Below, in pieces: positions 1 to 5,908 of a stretch of DNA of 9,677 bases. Made by a program: the position numbers and the translations under genes. The DNA is from an uncultured beta proteobacterium. Its GTDB lineage: Bacteria; Pseudomonadota; Gammaproteobacteria; Burkholderiales; Burkholderiaceae_C. Under the pieces are notes generated by a model. The model saw only the letters and a list, made by a program, of their open reading frames with translations. It searched no databases and had not been told where the DNA came from. How positions within the stretch are numbered: the stretch's first letter is position 1; the number at the start of each line of letters is the position of its first letter. The stretch is taken from assembly GCA_903944555.1 (NCBI GenBank), contig CAJASG010000741.1, forward strand, positions 1 to 9,677, written 5' to 3'.

Positions 1-135
1 CGCAAGGGCCAGTTCTGCCTCTGTCAGCGCAAAAAACTCAATGCGCTGGAAGTCATCAAAGTGGGGAATGCCGTAGAGGGCCGTTTTTTCAGCATCTGAC
101 AGGATGGTCAGCCGCTCGTTATTGTCACCGCGCAT
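1..135 (-). CDS. N-terminal fragment of a Tn3-family-like transposase (cut by window edge)
   Basis: The minus strand is open from an ATG at 135 to the window edge (45 codons, exactly in frame to base 1). The peptide contains LSDAEKTALYGIPHFDDFQ followed by an FFALTEAEL segment. This resembles the start of Tn3-family transposases with the N-terminal DUF4158 region, which begin with a short 'xLxxxExxxLxxxPxxxxxLxxxFxLsxxdL' pattern before the DNA-binding part. Such proteins are about 1,000 residues long and carry out replicative transposition, making cointegrates. The ATG lies only 9 nt after the recombinase stop codon and no clear Shine-Dalgarno is seen, so translation is probably coupled. Family assignment comes from recognition of a short N-terminus only; the catalytic DDE part is outside the window. 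Confidence 0.65.
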   Translation of the reverse strand, partial: MRGDNNERLTILSDAEKTALYGIPHFDDFQRIEFFALTEAELALA

Positions 136-144
136 GCTGGAAGT

Positions 145-1974
145 TTATTTAAATGCCCGCTCCAGCTCATCAATTCGCCGGCGCATGGGAGCGCGTCCGT
201 AGATTGCTGTGGTGGTCTGGATGCTGGCATGCCCCATCTGAGCCTGGATCACATCCAGGGGTACGTCCTTGGCAATGGCCCTGGTGCCAAAGGTATGGCG
301 CAACCAATGGGTGGAGGCTTGGCTCATCCGGTGCCGCTCTGAAGCAGGTAACTCGGCCACATCAATGGCTTTGGATAACCAGGATTTGACGTGCTCGTAC
401 AGTGCCTGGTAGCCCACGCCCTGCAGGGGATCGTGCAAACTGGCCAGCACTGGTGCTGCAGGGTCCGCGCACGTGATATCGCCTAGGCCGCGCGCTTGCA
501 AGTAGGTGTTGAGGGCCTGCAAGGCAGACGGGGGTATGGCCACGATGCGGTTCTTGGAGCCTTTGCCATGCACTTGCATGACCCAGCCTTCCTCTTCGTG
601 TTGAATGTCAGACAGTTTGACTGCCAGCAATTCGGCGCTGCGCAAACCCACACTGGCGACGAATTGGACGATAAACACCATGCGATGTGCGGCCGGCGCG
701 GGCAGCTTAGTTTTGCAGTACGCAATGACCTGTTGCGTGGCCACTTCACTGAGCGCCTTGGATTGCAACACCCGTTCTTCTTTGTCGTCGCCAATTTTCT
801 GATTCACCAATAACCACGGGTTCTTGCCGATATAACCGGTTGCCTGGAGCCAGTGAAACATCGACACAACGATGGTGATTGCCTGGCGCACGCTGCGTGT
901 GCTCAAGGGGCCGCGAAAGGGGGCCCACCCAGGAGCTCCGGGCTTGGCGCGGGCGCGTGAGATCCACTGTACTGGCACATGCTGCAAAAAAGCCATGTAG
1001 TCGCGGCAGTCCAACAGTGTCATACGCCCCAGCGCGGCTGCGTGGCGTTCATAGTGCAGCCATAGCAAAAGACGTGTCGCCTCGCGTGTATAGGCTTTGA
1101 GCGTTGCCGCAGAGCCCGCCTTGGCCGCAACCCACGCGTCGATTGCCTTTTTGTCGTCGTCCGCGAGAAGTAAGGGGTACTCCGAGTATGTGGGCAAGTC
1201 CGGGTCGAGAGGTCGTGGTGGAGAGGGTAACGCGAATACGGGTCGGAATGGTTGTGGCTGATTGATCAGCAGTATGGCCAGGTATGCGGATATGCGTTGC
1301 GCTTTGGTGCGCCCAATCCCAGGCAGTAAGCGCCACCACCGCCCGCCCGCGGCAATGTGCTCCTGCAGCTGCGCCAAAATCACCACGTCGATGCGCAGCA
1401 ATTTGACGGCTGTGGTGCTGTCAAACCAACCCGCAATGGCGTCGACTGGTTGTGGCTGCTCGGCGGCAAGGGTCTCTAGCTCATGAAGGGTACACAGCAA
1501 TCGCTCCCGCAAGCGGGAACGCACACGCTGGCGGCGCAATGCTCTGGCATTGGCCGGATAGATTTCATGGTGCATCTGCAGCACCTCGGACTCAGACCAA
1601 TCCTCCAAGGCGCTGGCCGCAATGAACTCTTCCAGACTGGGGGCGATGCGGGTAGCGCCCTGATAGGTCGTCACATCAGTCTGCATTGCGCTAAAACTCA
1701 GTCCAATTAAGCGCCAGGCGCTCAAACCCCGCCGGCGTGCCACTGCGCGCACTGCATCACGGGTTTGCAGGTGGGCGACTTTTGCTTGGTGGCCATGCTC
1801 CACCCCCAGATAGCGTTTGGCAGCTTCTACGATGGGCAGGCCTTCGGATACCGCACGCAGATACGCAAAATGGTGCAGTCCCAGACGATGCACGTAAACG
1901 GCGCTGCCACCAGGGTTTGCCTGGCGCAACACATGCGACCCCGTGGCCGGATCTTTTGACACCGGCCCAATCAC
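145..1974 (-). CDS. Tyrosine recombinase/integrase with DUF3701-like N-terminus
   Basis: A 609-residue site-specific recombinase. The C-terminal catalytic domain has the full tyrosine-recombinase set: R445 in VGLRSAELL, K471 in HGKGSKNR, H556 and R559 in HWLRH, H582 in MGHASIQTT and the nucleophile Y592 in AIYG. Residues about 270-395 look like the SAM-like core-binding domain. The first 250 residues are an extension typical of DUF3701-type phage integrases in Burkholderiales, and include an HhH-like PGIGRTKAQRI at 218-228. The start is GTG at 1974-1972; its bases overlap the TGA stop of the upstream KilA-N gene (GTGA), so translation is probably coupled, and there is no upstream in-frame alternative. 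With a transposase directly downstream, the likely job is cointegrate resolution, as TnpI does in Tn4430; this is inference. It could instead integrate the element at a fixed site. Confidence 0.93.
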   Translation of the reverse strand: MIGPVSKDPATGSHVLRQANPGGSAVYVHRLGLHHFAYLRAVSEGLPIVEAAKRYLGVEHGHQAKVAHLQTRDAVRAVARRRGLSAWRLIGLSFSAMQTDVTTYQGATRIAPSLEEFIAASALEDWSESEVLQMHHEIYPANARALRRQRVRSRLRERLLCTLHELETLAAEQPQPVDAIAGWFDSTTAVKLLRIDVVILAQLQEHIAAGGRWWRLLPGIGRTKAQRISAYLAILLINQPQPFRPVFALPSPPRPLDPDLPTYSEYPLLLADDDKKAIDAWVAAKAGSAATLKAYTREATRLLLWLHYERHAAALGRMTLLDCRDYMAFLQHVPVQWISRARAKPGAPGWAPFRGPLSTRSVRQAITIVVSMFHWLQATGYIGKNPWLLVNQKIGDDKEERVLQSKALSEVATQQVIAYCKTKLPAPAAHRMVFIVQFVASVGLRSAELLAVKLSDIQHEEEGWVMQVHGKGSKNRIVAIPPSALQALNTYLQARGLGDITCADPAAPVLASLHDPLQGVGYQALYEHVKSWLSKAIDVAELPASERHRMSQASTHWLRHTFGTRAIAKDVPLDVIQAQMGHASIQTTTAIYGRAPMRRRIDELERAFK

Positions 1975-2798
1975 GGGGGATTTGCCTTGCCCAAGCGTTT
2001 GACCGCCCCCATTCCAATGAGTGAGCGCATTTGGGTAATGGCAATGGCGTTGAGTTGGCCCAAGCGTTCAGTCGCGCCGATACCTTGGTGAATCAGCACC
2101 GCATTGATGCTCTCCATGTTGGACAGCACCACCAGTTGTTCCAATGTGGCCGCGTCCCGCATGTTGCCGCCGTCCTTGGGGTTGGCCTCGCGCCACTGGG
2201 CAGCGGTCATGCCAAACAGCGCCACGTTCAGCAGATCGGCTTCACTGGCGTAGAGCGTGGCCGTTTGGGTCCGGGTCAACTGGCGTGGGACAAGGTGTTC
2301 CTTGATGGCATCGGTATGAATGCGGTAGTTGACCTTGGCCAGGGTGCGTTGGAAATTCCATTCCAGGGAAGTCGCACGGGCTTCCTCGTCCTTGAGGCGC
2401 TGGAATTCCTTGATGAGATAGAGTTTGAATTCGGGACTGAGCCACGAACCGAATTCAAAGGCGATGTCGCGGTGGGCGTAGGTGCCACCACCCCGGCCGG
2501 ATTTGGCGTACAGGCCGATGGCCCCGGTAGCTTCCACCCACTTGGAGGGAGACAGCGAGAAACTGTTGAGGCCCGCCTGGGCTTTAAACCTCTCGAATTC
2601 GACAGGTTTGAAGTCCGGGTTGTTGATCTGCTCCCAAATTCCCAGAAACTCAACGGTGTTGCGATTGCGCAGCCACCCGTAGAGAACGGTCTCGTCGCCG
2701 AAGCGTTTGACCATGTCGGTGAGCGAGATGTAATCCTGGTCGTGCCGCGTGGTGTAGCCAACCGGGGTGCCCTGGACTGTAATGCTGCGGTTTTTCAT
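1971..2798 (-). CDS. KilA-N domain-containing protein
   Basis: A 275-residue protein with a KilA-N domain at about residues 5-135. Visible hallmarks are DYISLTDMVKRFGDE near the start, YGWLRNRNTVEFLGIWEQINN, the KWVEATGAIGLYAKSGRGGG segment and AHRDIAFEFGSWLSPEFKLY, followed by a charged helix (EFQRLKDEEA). The second half (about 155-265) holds AAQWREANP, RDAATLEQLVVLSNMESIN and LNAIAITQM, a C-terminal region that accompanies KilA-N in many bacterial proteins. KilA-N domains occur in phages, large DNA viruses and mobile elements and are thought to bind nucleic acid; the function here is unknown. It is the first gene of the three-gene minus-strand unit and ends inside the recombinase start. 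The ATG at 2798 begins a typical KilA-N N-terminus, though its Shine-Dalgarno is weak. It may regulate the element; this is inference. Confidence 0.9.
   Translation of the reverse strand: MKNRSITVQGTPVGYTTRHDQDYISLTDMVKRFGDETVLYGWLRNRNTVEFLGIWEQINNPDFKPVEFERFKAQAGLNSFSLSPSKWVEATGAIGLYAKSGRGGGTYAHRDIAFEFGSWLSPEFKLYLIKEFQRLKDEEARATSLEWNFQRTLAKVNYRIHTDAIKEHLVPRQLTRTQTATLYASEADLLNVALFGMTAAQWREANPKDGGNMRDAATLEQLVVLSNMESINAVLIHQGIGATERLGQLNAIAITQMRSLIGMGAVKRLGKANPP
2424..2459. repeat. 11-bp perfect inverted repeat inside the KilA-N gene
   Basis: TTTGAATTCGG at 2424-2434 and its exact reverse complement CCGAATTCAAA at 2449-2459 are separated by 14 bases. It falls where the protein reads FEFGSWLSPEFK, so much of the symmetry may come from the two similar codon strings for a conserved motif. 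A hairpin in the mRNA is possible; a binding-site role is not supported by anything else visible. Confidence 0.5.
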
Positions 2799-2834
2799 GA
2801 AGAAAGGCTGCCCAAGAGTGGTTTTGACGCAAGA

Positions 2835-2840
2835 ATTTTA
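2835..2840 (-). promoter_or_regulatory. Possible -10 box of the KilA-N/recombinase/transposase unit
   Basis: On the minus strand the hexamer is TAAAAT (5 of 6 to TATAAT), 36 bases upstream of the KilA-N ATG. No convincing -35 lies 16-18 bases upstream of it; that stretch is occupied by the 22-bp palindrome 2844-2865, which would suit a repressible or activator-dependent promoter. This is weak evidence from one hexamer in an AT-rich stretch. Confidence 0.25.
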
Positions 2841-2843
2841 GCC

Positions 2844-2865
2844 TAAGATAAATAGAGTTATCTTA
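2844..2865. promoter_or_regulatory. 22-bp palindrome upstream of the KilA-N operon: operator or recombination core site
   Basis: TAAGATAA (2844-2851), six spacer bases ATAGAG, then TTATCTTA (2858-2865): two perfect 8-bp inverted arms. On both sides a GC-containing flank follows (GCC before the left arm; TGGC after the right arm, GCCA when read on the minus strand). It lies 46-67 bases upstream of the KilA-N start and adjoins a possible -10 box. The layout of inverted arms around a 6-bp centre matches the core sites used by many tyrosine recombinases, and in Tn4430 the resolution site lies upstream of the recombinase gene. It fits an operator for the operon equally well. The sequence alone does not decide between them. 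Confidence 0.5.
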
Positions 2866-2965
2866 TGGCACTGTATTAAACTTTCGCCGCCATTTCATCG
2901 ACGTGTACCCAAAAATAGGCTATTTGCAAGCTGGCAGGAACTAGCAAGTCCAGCGCGGTTCGTAA

Positions 2966-3361
2966 CTAGATCGGTTTGTGCAACACCTGGTTGGCAATCA
3001 CGCTCATCCACTCGTCCCGTTTTGTGCAAAATATGGTGGCGAGGTGTCGACGCCTCGAACGGCGGCACCGCAGCGGTCTTAGAAATTTCCGATCTGCCTG
3101 CTCGATAGCAGCCGTTGGCAACCAGGAACCGACGGTCGGCTGTGTAGCGACCATTTCGTCAAATCGGGCACCAGCTGATGACCAATAGCGGGTAGCTGCG
3201 GGTGTCGGCTTATGGGCGGCAGAAAGATTTTGAAACAGCCATTCCAGAAAGCTGTCGCTTAATTGAATGCGCCTAATCCACCTTGCTGACTCTAGCATCG
3301 TGAAAATTGTTGATAGGTGTGCAGAGTGTGGCGGTAATGTTTGATCTCTGGTGGTGGTCAT
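2966..3361 (-). CDS. Hypothetical protein, 131 codons, unrecognised
   Basis: An open frame beginning with ATG at 3361 and ending with TAG at 2966-2968. I do not recognise the product. It has a plausible soluble-protein composition in its middle (SDSFLEWLFQNLSAAHKP, GARFDEMVATQPTVGSWLP) and a strongly basic patch near residues 93-105 (LRPLRCRRSRRRH). No signal peptide, membrane segment or known motif is visible. There is no good Shine-Dalgarno in front of the ATG, and a second ATG occurs at residue 22. The minus-strand sequence just upstream of its start contains AAGATAA, the core of the palindrome arms at 2844-2865. It could be an accessory gene of the mobile element, a decayed gene, or chance. 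Confidence 0.3.
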   Translation of the reverse strand: MTTTRDQTLPPHSAHLSTIFTMLESARWIRRIQLSDSFLEWLFQNLSAAHKPTPAATRYWSSAGARFDEMVATQPTVGSWLPTAAIEQADRKFLRPLRCRRSRRRHLATIFCTKRDEWMSVIANQVLHKPI

Positions 3362-3378
3362 CGCTTATCTTGGCCTGA

Positions 3379-3489
3379 ACGGTAGGGCCAGCGTTTAAGC
3401 GCAACGAGGCGTTTTCGGTCCAGATCGCGACCGGCAACCAGACCGAGACCGACTGGTTGCGAAACGCCATTGTCGGAAACGACGGCTAA
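3379..3489 (+). pseudogene. Possible gene relic, 36 codons without a start
   Basis: The plus frame is open from just after a TGA (3376-3378) to a TAA (3487-3489) and reads like real protein: AFKRNEAFSVQIATGNQTE then TDWLRNAIVGNDG. Third codon positions are fairly GC-rich, as in the nearby genes. There is no start codon or ribosome binding site, so at best this is the C-terminal stump of a lost gene. A second frame, 3538-3669, contains DPDRTVVAKGAFEARIE and MRMIDIVAIEAARRG and is equally orphaned. I cannot name a family for either; chance openness is a real alternative. Confidence 0.2.
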
Positions 3490-3490
3490 G
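3392..3490. repeat. Imperfect inverted repeat around a GCAACCAG/CTGGTTGC hairpin
   Basis: The plus-strand elements CGTTT (3392), GGCGTTT (3408), CG and CCAG (3420-3423) reappear in the same order on the minus strand reading back from 3481: CGTTT, GGCGTTT, CG, CCAG. At the centre lies a perfect 8-bp pair, GCAACCAG (3434-3441) and CTGGTTGC (3453-3460). The right arm ends GACGGCTAAG at 3490, like the inner end of many Tn3-family terminal repeats, but there is no GGGG outer end. It may be two related transposon ends facing each other. The left arm overlaps the possible coding relic, so coincidence is not excluded. Confidence 0.3.
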
Positions 3491-3719
3491 AAAGCGCGAG
3501 CTGTTGGTGTGAGGGTAAGTGGGGACTGTCATGGTAGATTGCATCGTCCGCCCTGACTGCTGCAATTGCCGATCCTGATCGGACGGTGGTGGCAAAGGGA
3601 GCGTTTGAAGCCAGGATTGAGATGAGAATGATCGACATCGTTGCGATCGAAGCGGCTCGGCGGGGCTGACGCTTCCTGATGCTCGCCCAACCTCGCAAGT
3701 CCGATGAGCACCGTCTCCA

Positions 3720-4745
3720 ATGCGAGAACGAGTTCGGAGCATCGCCTGCGACTACACTTCCAACATCGTGAAAGAAACTGTCTCAAAAGCTATTGAAATT
3801 CGATTGGAACGCTTCCTGCAAGAGAGCCGCATCCAGGCCGGATCATTGATTACCACGGTGTTTGGTGACGCGATTCTTCCACGGGGTGGCCGAGTGTCAC
3901 TGGGCAGCGTGATTCAGTTATTGCAGCCATTGGGCGTGAATGAGCGCTTAGTACGAACCGCCGTATACCGATTGGTCAAGGAGAAGTGGCTGGAATCAGA
4001 GGCCTTGGGGCGTAAAACCGACTACGTGCTGACCCCTTCCGGGCACCGACGCTTCGATGAGGCATCTCGTCAAATTTATGCGGCTGACATACCCGGATGG
4101 GATAGGCGTTGGCGCCTTATCCTGATTGTTGGGGTGTTGGATGCCCGTTTGCGCGAGCAACTGCGCAGGGCACTCTTTTGGCATGGCTTTGGCGAGACCG
4201 AGACGGGCAGCTTTGTGCACCCGACTGCCGATCTTGAAAAGGTGATGGAAAGTTTGGTATCTGAGGGGCTGGACCACGTGCTTACGCACTTGATGCCAAT
4301 GGTTGCCGTCAACTCTCGGGCGGATCACTGTGCAACGGATATCGATATGGTGAAAAAAGCATGGAACCTAGACGGTTTGGCCTTGTCCTATGAAAGCTTC
4401 TTGCAAAAGTACGAACCCATCCGTGATGCGCTGGTGGCTTGTGGCCAGGAGGACTTATCGGAGGAAAGTGCCTTCTTGGTGCGCACCTTGCTGATCCATG
4501 ATGTACGAAGGTTGTTGTTGCGTGATCCGCAGTTGCCAGAAAGCTTACTTCCGGCGACCTGGCCTGGTAATCGTGCACGCTACCTGTGCCGGGACTTGTA
4601 CCGCAAACTCTTACCCCTGTCCGAGCGGCACTTGGATACCACTGTCCGACTTTCCAGCGGCAGCGCGCCGCGTGCTTCTCACGTGGTCGTAAGCCGCTTT
4701 GAATATGGAATGGATCTGCATGCAGATCTCACAAGCGTTGCTTGA
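3720..4745 (+). CDS. PaaX-family transcriptional regulator
   Basis: A 341-residue PaaX-type repressor as drawn. The N-terminal winged-helix region (about 40-110) contains LITTVFGDAILPRGGRVSLG, GVNERLVRTAVYRLVKEKW and TDYVLTPSG, all characteristic of the family. The C-terminal ligand part ends with the family's WPGNRARYLCRDLYRKLLP. PaaX in E. coli (about 316 residues) represses phenylacetate catabolism and responds to phenylacetyl-CoA, so a CoA-thioester effector is likely here, but which one is unknown. The start is uncertain: ATG at 3720 gives an N-terminal extension, while GTG at 3768 gives 325 residues, nearer the usual length; neither has a clear Shine-Dalgarno. It is followed 11 nt later by an IclR-type regulator, probably co-transcribed. 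The liv operon downstream is a plausible target. This is inference from position. Confidence 0.9.
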   Translation: MRERVRSIACDYTSNIVKETVSKAIEIRLERFLQESRIQAGSLITTVFGDAILPRGGRVSLGSVIQLLQPLGVNERLVRTAVYRLVKEKWLESEALGRKTDYVLTPSGHRRFDEASRQIYAADIPGWDRRWRLILIVGVLDARLREQLRRALFWHGFGETETGSFVHPTADLEKVMESLVSEGLDHVLTHLMPMVAVNSRADHCATDIDMVKKAWNLDGLALSYESFLQKYEPIRDALVACGQEDLSEESAFLVRTLLIHDVRRLLLRDPQLPESLLPATWPGNRARYLCRDLYRKLLPLSERHLDTTVRLSSGSAPRASHVVVSRFEYGMDLHADLTSVA

Positions 4746-4756
4746 AGGGCAAGCTC

Positions 4757-5536
4757 ATGGATGAAGAACAAAAGAGTAGCCACGGGGTGCAATCCCTTGA
4801 GATCGGGATTGGTGTATTGAAAGTACTGGTGGAGTCTGGATCTGCCATGATGCTCAAGGAAATTGCCACTGCGGCGGACATGCCGCCATCTAAGGCGCAC
4901 CGCTATCTGGTAAGTTTGGTGCGCTCTGGGTTGGTAGAGCAGGACAGCGGAAACTCAAAATACGACCTGGGACCCTTGGCTATTCCGTTAGGCCTAGCAG
5001 CCGTGGACCGGCTCGATCGCGTCAAACTCGGACTCAACAGTATTTCCGAGCTGCGCGACCTGACCAATGAAACCACGGCCTTGTCTGTTTGGGGTGAGTT
5101 TGGTCCGGTGATGGTTCGATGGGAGAGGCCGCACCGCCCCATTACCGTCAATGTGATCACTGGAAACACGGTCCGTTTGTTGGCCACATCCACCGGACGT
5201 TTGTTCTCTGCTTGGATGCCAGCGGAAGTCGTTCGCCCGCTTCTCGAGCGGGAGTTGCTGACGGGGCGCTCCACGGAATTCAAGACACTGGACCAGGTCG
5301 AGAGCGTTTTGCAAAAGGTCCGGGCTGACGGCTACTCCTTTGTCCGGGACAGTGACTACGCCAGTCGGGTACTTGGCTTGGCGGCGCCAGTTTTCAACTT
5401 CAAGAACAACATATCCATGGCTGTTTCCATCGTAGGTGTCGAAGGAATATCCGAATTGGGCCCCGACAGTCTTGCCTTAGCTGAACTCAAACGCGCAACT
5501 GCCGCACTGTCCAAGCGCCTGGGTTCATTGCGATAA
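4757..5536 (+). CDS. IclR-family transcriptional regulator
   Basis: A 259-residue IclR-type regulator. The N-terminal winged helix-turn-helix spans about residues 10-75: VQSLEIGIGVLKVL, then LKEIATAADMPPSKAHRYLV with the recognition helix, then LVEQDSGNSKYDLGP. The remaining 180 residues form the effector domain (SELRDLTNETTALSVW, LLATSTGRLFSAWMP, GYSFVRDSDYASRVLGLAAPVF). Length and domain order match the family. ATG at 4757 is preferred because GAAGGG (4745-4750) sits six bases in front of it; a TTG at 4742 that overlaps the paaX stop would add five residues. IclR proteins commonly control catabolism or uptake of aromatic and organic acids, acting as repressors or activators. It ends before a strong terminator, so the two regulators form one unit separate from the liv operon. 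Confidence 0.93.
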   Translation: MDEEQKSSHGVQSLEIGIGVLKVLVESGSAMMLKEIATAADMPPSKAHRYLVSLVRSGLVEQDSGNSKYDLGPLAIPLGLAAVDRLDRVKLGLNSISELRDLTNETTALSVWGEFGPVMVRWERPHRPITVNVITGNTVRLLATSTGRLFSAWMPAEVVRPLLERELLTGRSTEFKTLDQVESVLQKVRADGYSFVRDSDYASRVLGLAAPVFNFKNNISMAVSIVGVEGISELGPDSLALAELKRATAALSKRLGSLR

Positions 5537-5580
5537 ATGATTTAAACATATCGCGAATTCGAATAAATTCGTATCTCTTG

Positions 5581-5604
5581 AAAGCCGACTCTGTCGGTTT
5601 TTTT
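5581..5604 (+). terminator. Rho-independent terminator after the regulator genes
   Basis: Stem AAAGCCGAC (5581-5589), loop TCT, and complement GTCGGTTTT (5593-5601, one G-U pair), running into a tract of seven Ts (5598-5604). It lies 44 bases after the IclR stop codon. On the opposite strand there is no comparable T tract, so it acts mainly for plus-strand transcription. Confidence 0.85.
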
Positions 5605-5756
5605 CGAGCCATTGAGCCTGTCTTGCCTGCTGCTTCATTGGTGGATAACGAAAAATTGCAGGTCGCGGCGATTGTTCGCATTCCAATAGAGCGTAGGTGT
5701 AAACCCTGACGCGATACAAAAAAAAGCGTAAATCAGAATTTTATGTATCTTTTTAT

Positions 5757-5785
5757 TTGACGTAATCGGTTCTGAATGTCAGAAT
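5757..5785 (+). promoter_or_regulatory. Sigma70-like promoter of the liv operon
   Basis: TTGACG (5757-5762, 5 of 6 to consensus) is followed after exactly 17 bases by CAGAAT (5780-5785, 4 of 6). Transcription would start near 5792, giving a leader of about 60 nt before the small ORF at 5852. It sits in AT-rich DNA downstream of the regulator terminator and is the best promoter in the gap. Confidence 0.6.
5770..5784. promoter_or_regulatory. 15-bp palindrome overlapping the liv promoter, candidate operator
   Basis: TTCTGA, three bases ATG, TCAGAA: perfect 6-bp inverted arms covering the right half of the spacer and the -10 hexamer. A third copy of the half-site, TCAGAA, lies upstream at 5733-5738. 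A dimeric repressor bound here would block RNA polymerase. The adjacent PaaX and IclR proteins are the obvious candidates; 15-bp palindromes are within the range used by both families. The assignment is inference. Confidence 0.5.
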
Positions 5786-5808
5786 CCTCCTCAGGCAAAT
5801 GACACAAA

Positions 5809-5832
5809 ACCCGGACGTCTCAAACGCCGGGT
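5809..5832 (+). promoter_or_regulatory. Leader hairpin before the liv small ORF
   Basis: ACCCGG (5809-5814) pairs with CCGGGT (5827-5832), and CGT (5816-5818) with ACG (5824-5826) across one bulged A, leaving a 5-base loop. No U tract follows, so it is not a terminator by itself. It ends 8 bases before the AGGAG of the small ORF and could affect ribosome access or mRNA stability. Confidence 0.45.
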
Positions 5833-5851
5833 GAAACACAAGGAGACTTCT

Positions 5852-5908
5852 GTGCCCCACGGTCAAAGGACAAATCAACCGCGCCACGCGCATCGGGTGA
5901 GCGCCTGA
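5852..5908 (+). CDS. 18-codon upstream ORF coupled to livH
   Basis: GTG at 5852 is preceded at good spacing (6 nt) by AAGGAG (5840-5845), the strongest Shine-Dalgarno seen in this operon. The frame encodes MPHGQRTNQPRHAHRVSA and its TGA (5906-5908) shares one base with the livH ATG (TGATG). The peptide is polar and basic (three His, four Arg), with no signal sequence or membrane segment. It could be a regulatory leader peptide, a coupling device, or the surviving start of a deleted upstream gene such as the missing binding-protein gene. A longer LivH with a different start is excluded because the frame is different. No homologue is recognised. Confidence 0.5.
   Translation: MPHGQRTNQPRHAHRVSA

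Larger units (their letters stand above)
2799..3719. other. Gene-poor boundary region between the mobile element and the regulator genes
   Basis: About 920 bases with no recognisable complete gene. It contains the palindrome at 2844-2865, a minus-strand 131-codon open frame (2966-3361), a plus-strand frame open from 3379 to a stop at 3489 and another from 3538 to 3669, and an imperfect inverted repeat around 3392-3490. On the minus strand, 2910 back to 2873 begins GGGTACACG and ends near GTTTAA, loosely like a Tn3-type 38-bp terminal repeat, but only three Gs are present and the partner end is outside the window. The simplest reading is debris from successive insertions and deletions. Confidence 0.5.
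5537..5907. other. Regulator-liv intergenic region; no substrate-binding protein gene
   Basis: AT-rich stretch. Besides the terminator, promoter, palindrome, hairpin and small ORF listed separately, it has an inverted pair CGAATT (5554-5559) / AATTCG (5566-5571) just after the IclR stop and a run of eight or more As near 5718-5725. I see no gene remnant in 5605-5756. Liv-type operons often start with the periplasmic binding-protein gene here; none is present. Confidence 0.7.

Noticed and set aside
2424..2459. The 11-bp inverted repeat in the KilA-N gene as a recombinase or regulator site
   Set aside because: It coincides with the conserved FEFGSWLSPEFK motif, whose two FEF/PEF-type codon runs naturally create the GAATTC symmetry; kept only as a repeat.
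2031..2846. 271-codon open frame on the plus strand across the KilA-N gene
   Set aside because: It is antisense to a frame with clear KilA-N family motifs, and its own translation has no recognisable motif; a by-product of GC-rich codon structure.
4742..4756. TTG start for the IclR gene overlapping the paaX stop
   Set aside because: The GAAGGG Shine-Dalgarno is correctly spaced for ATG 4757 and would lie inside the longer version.
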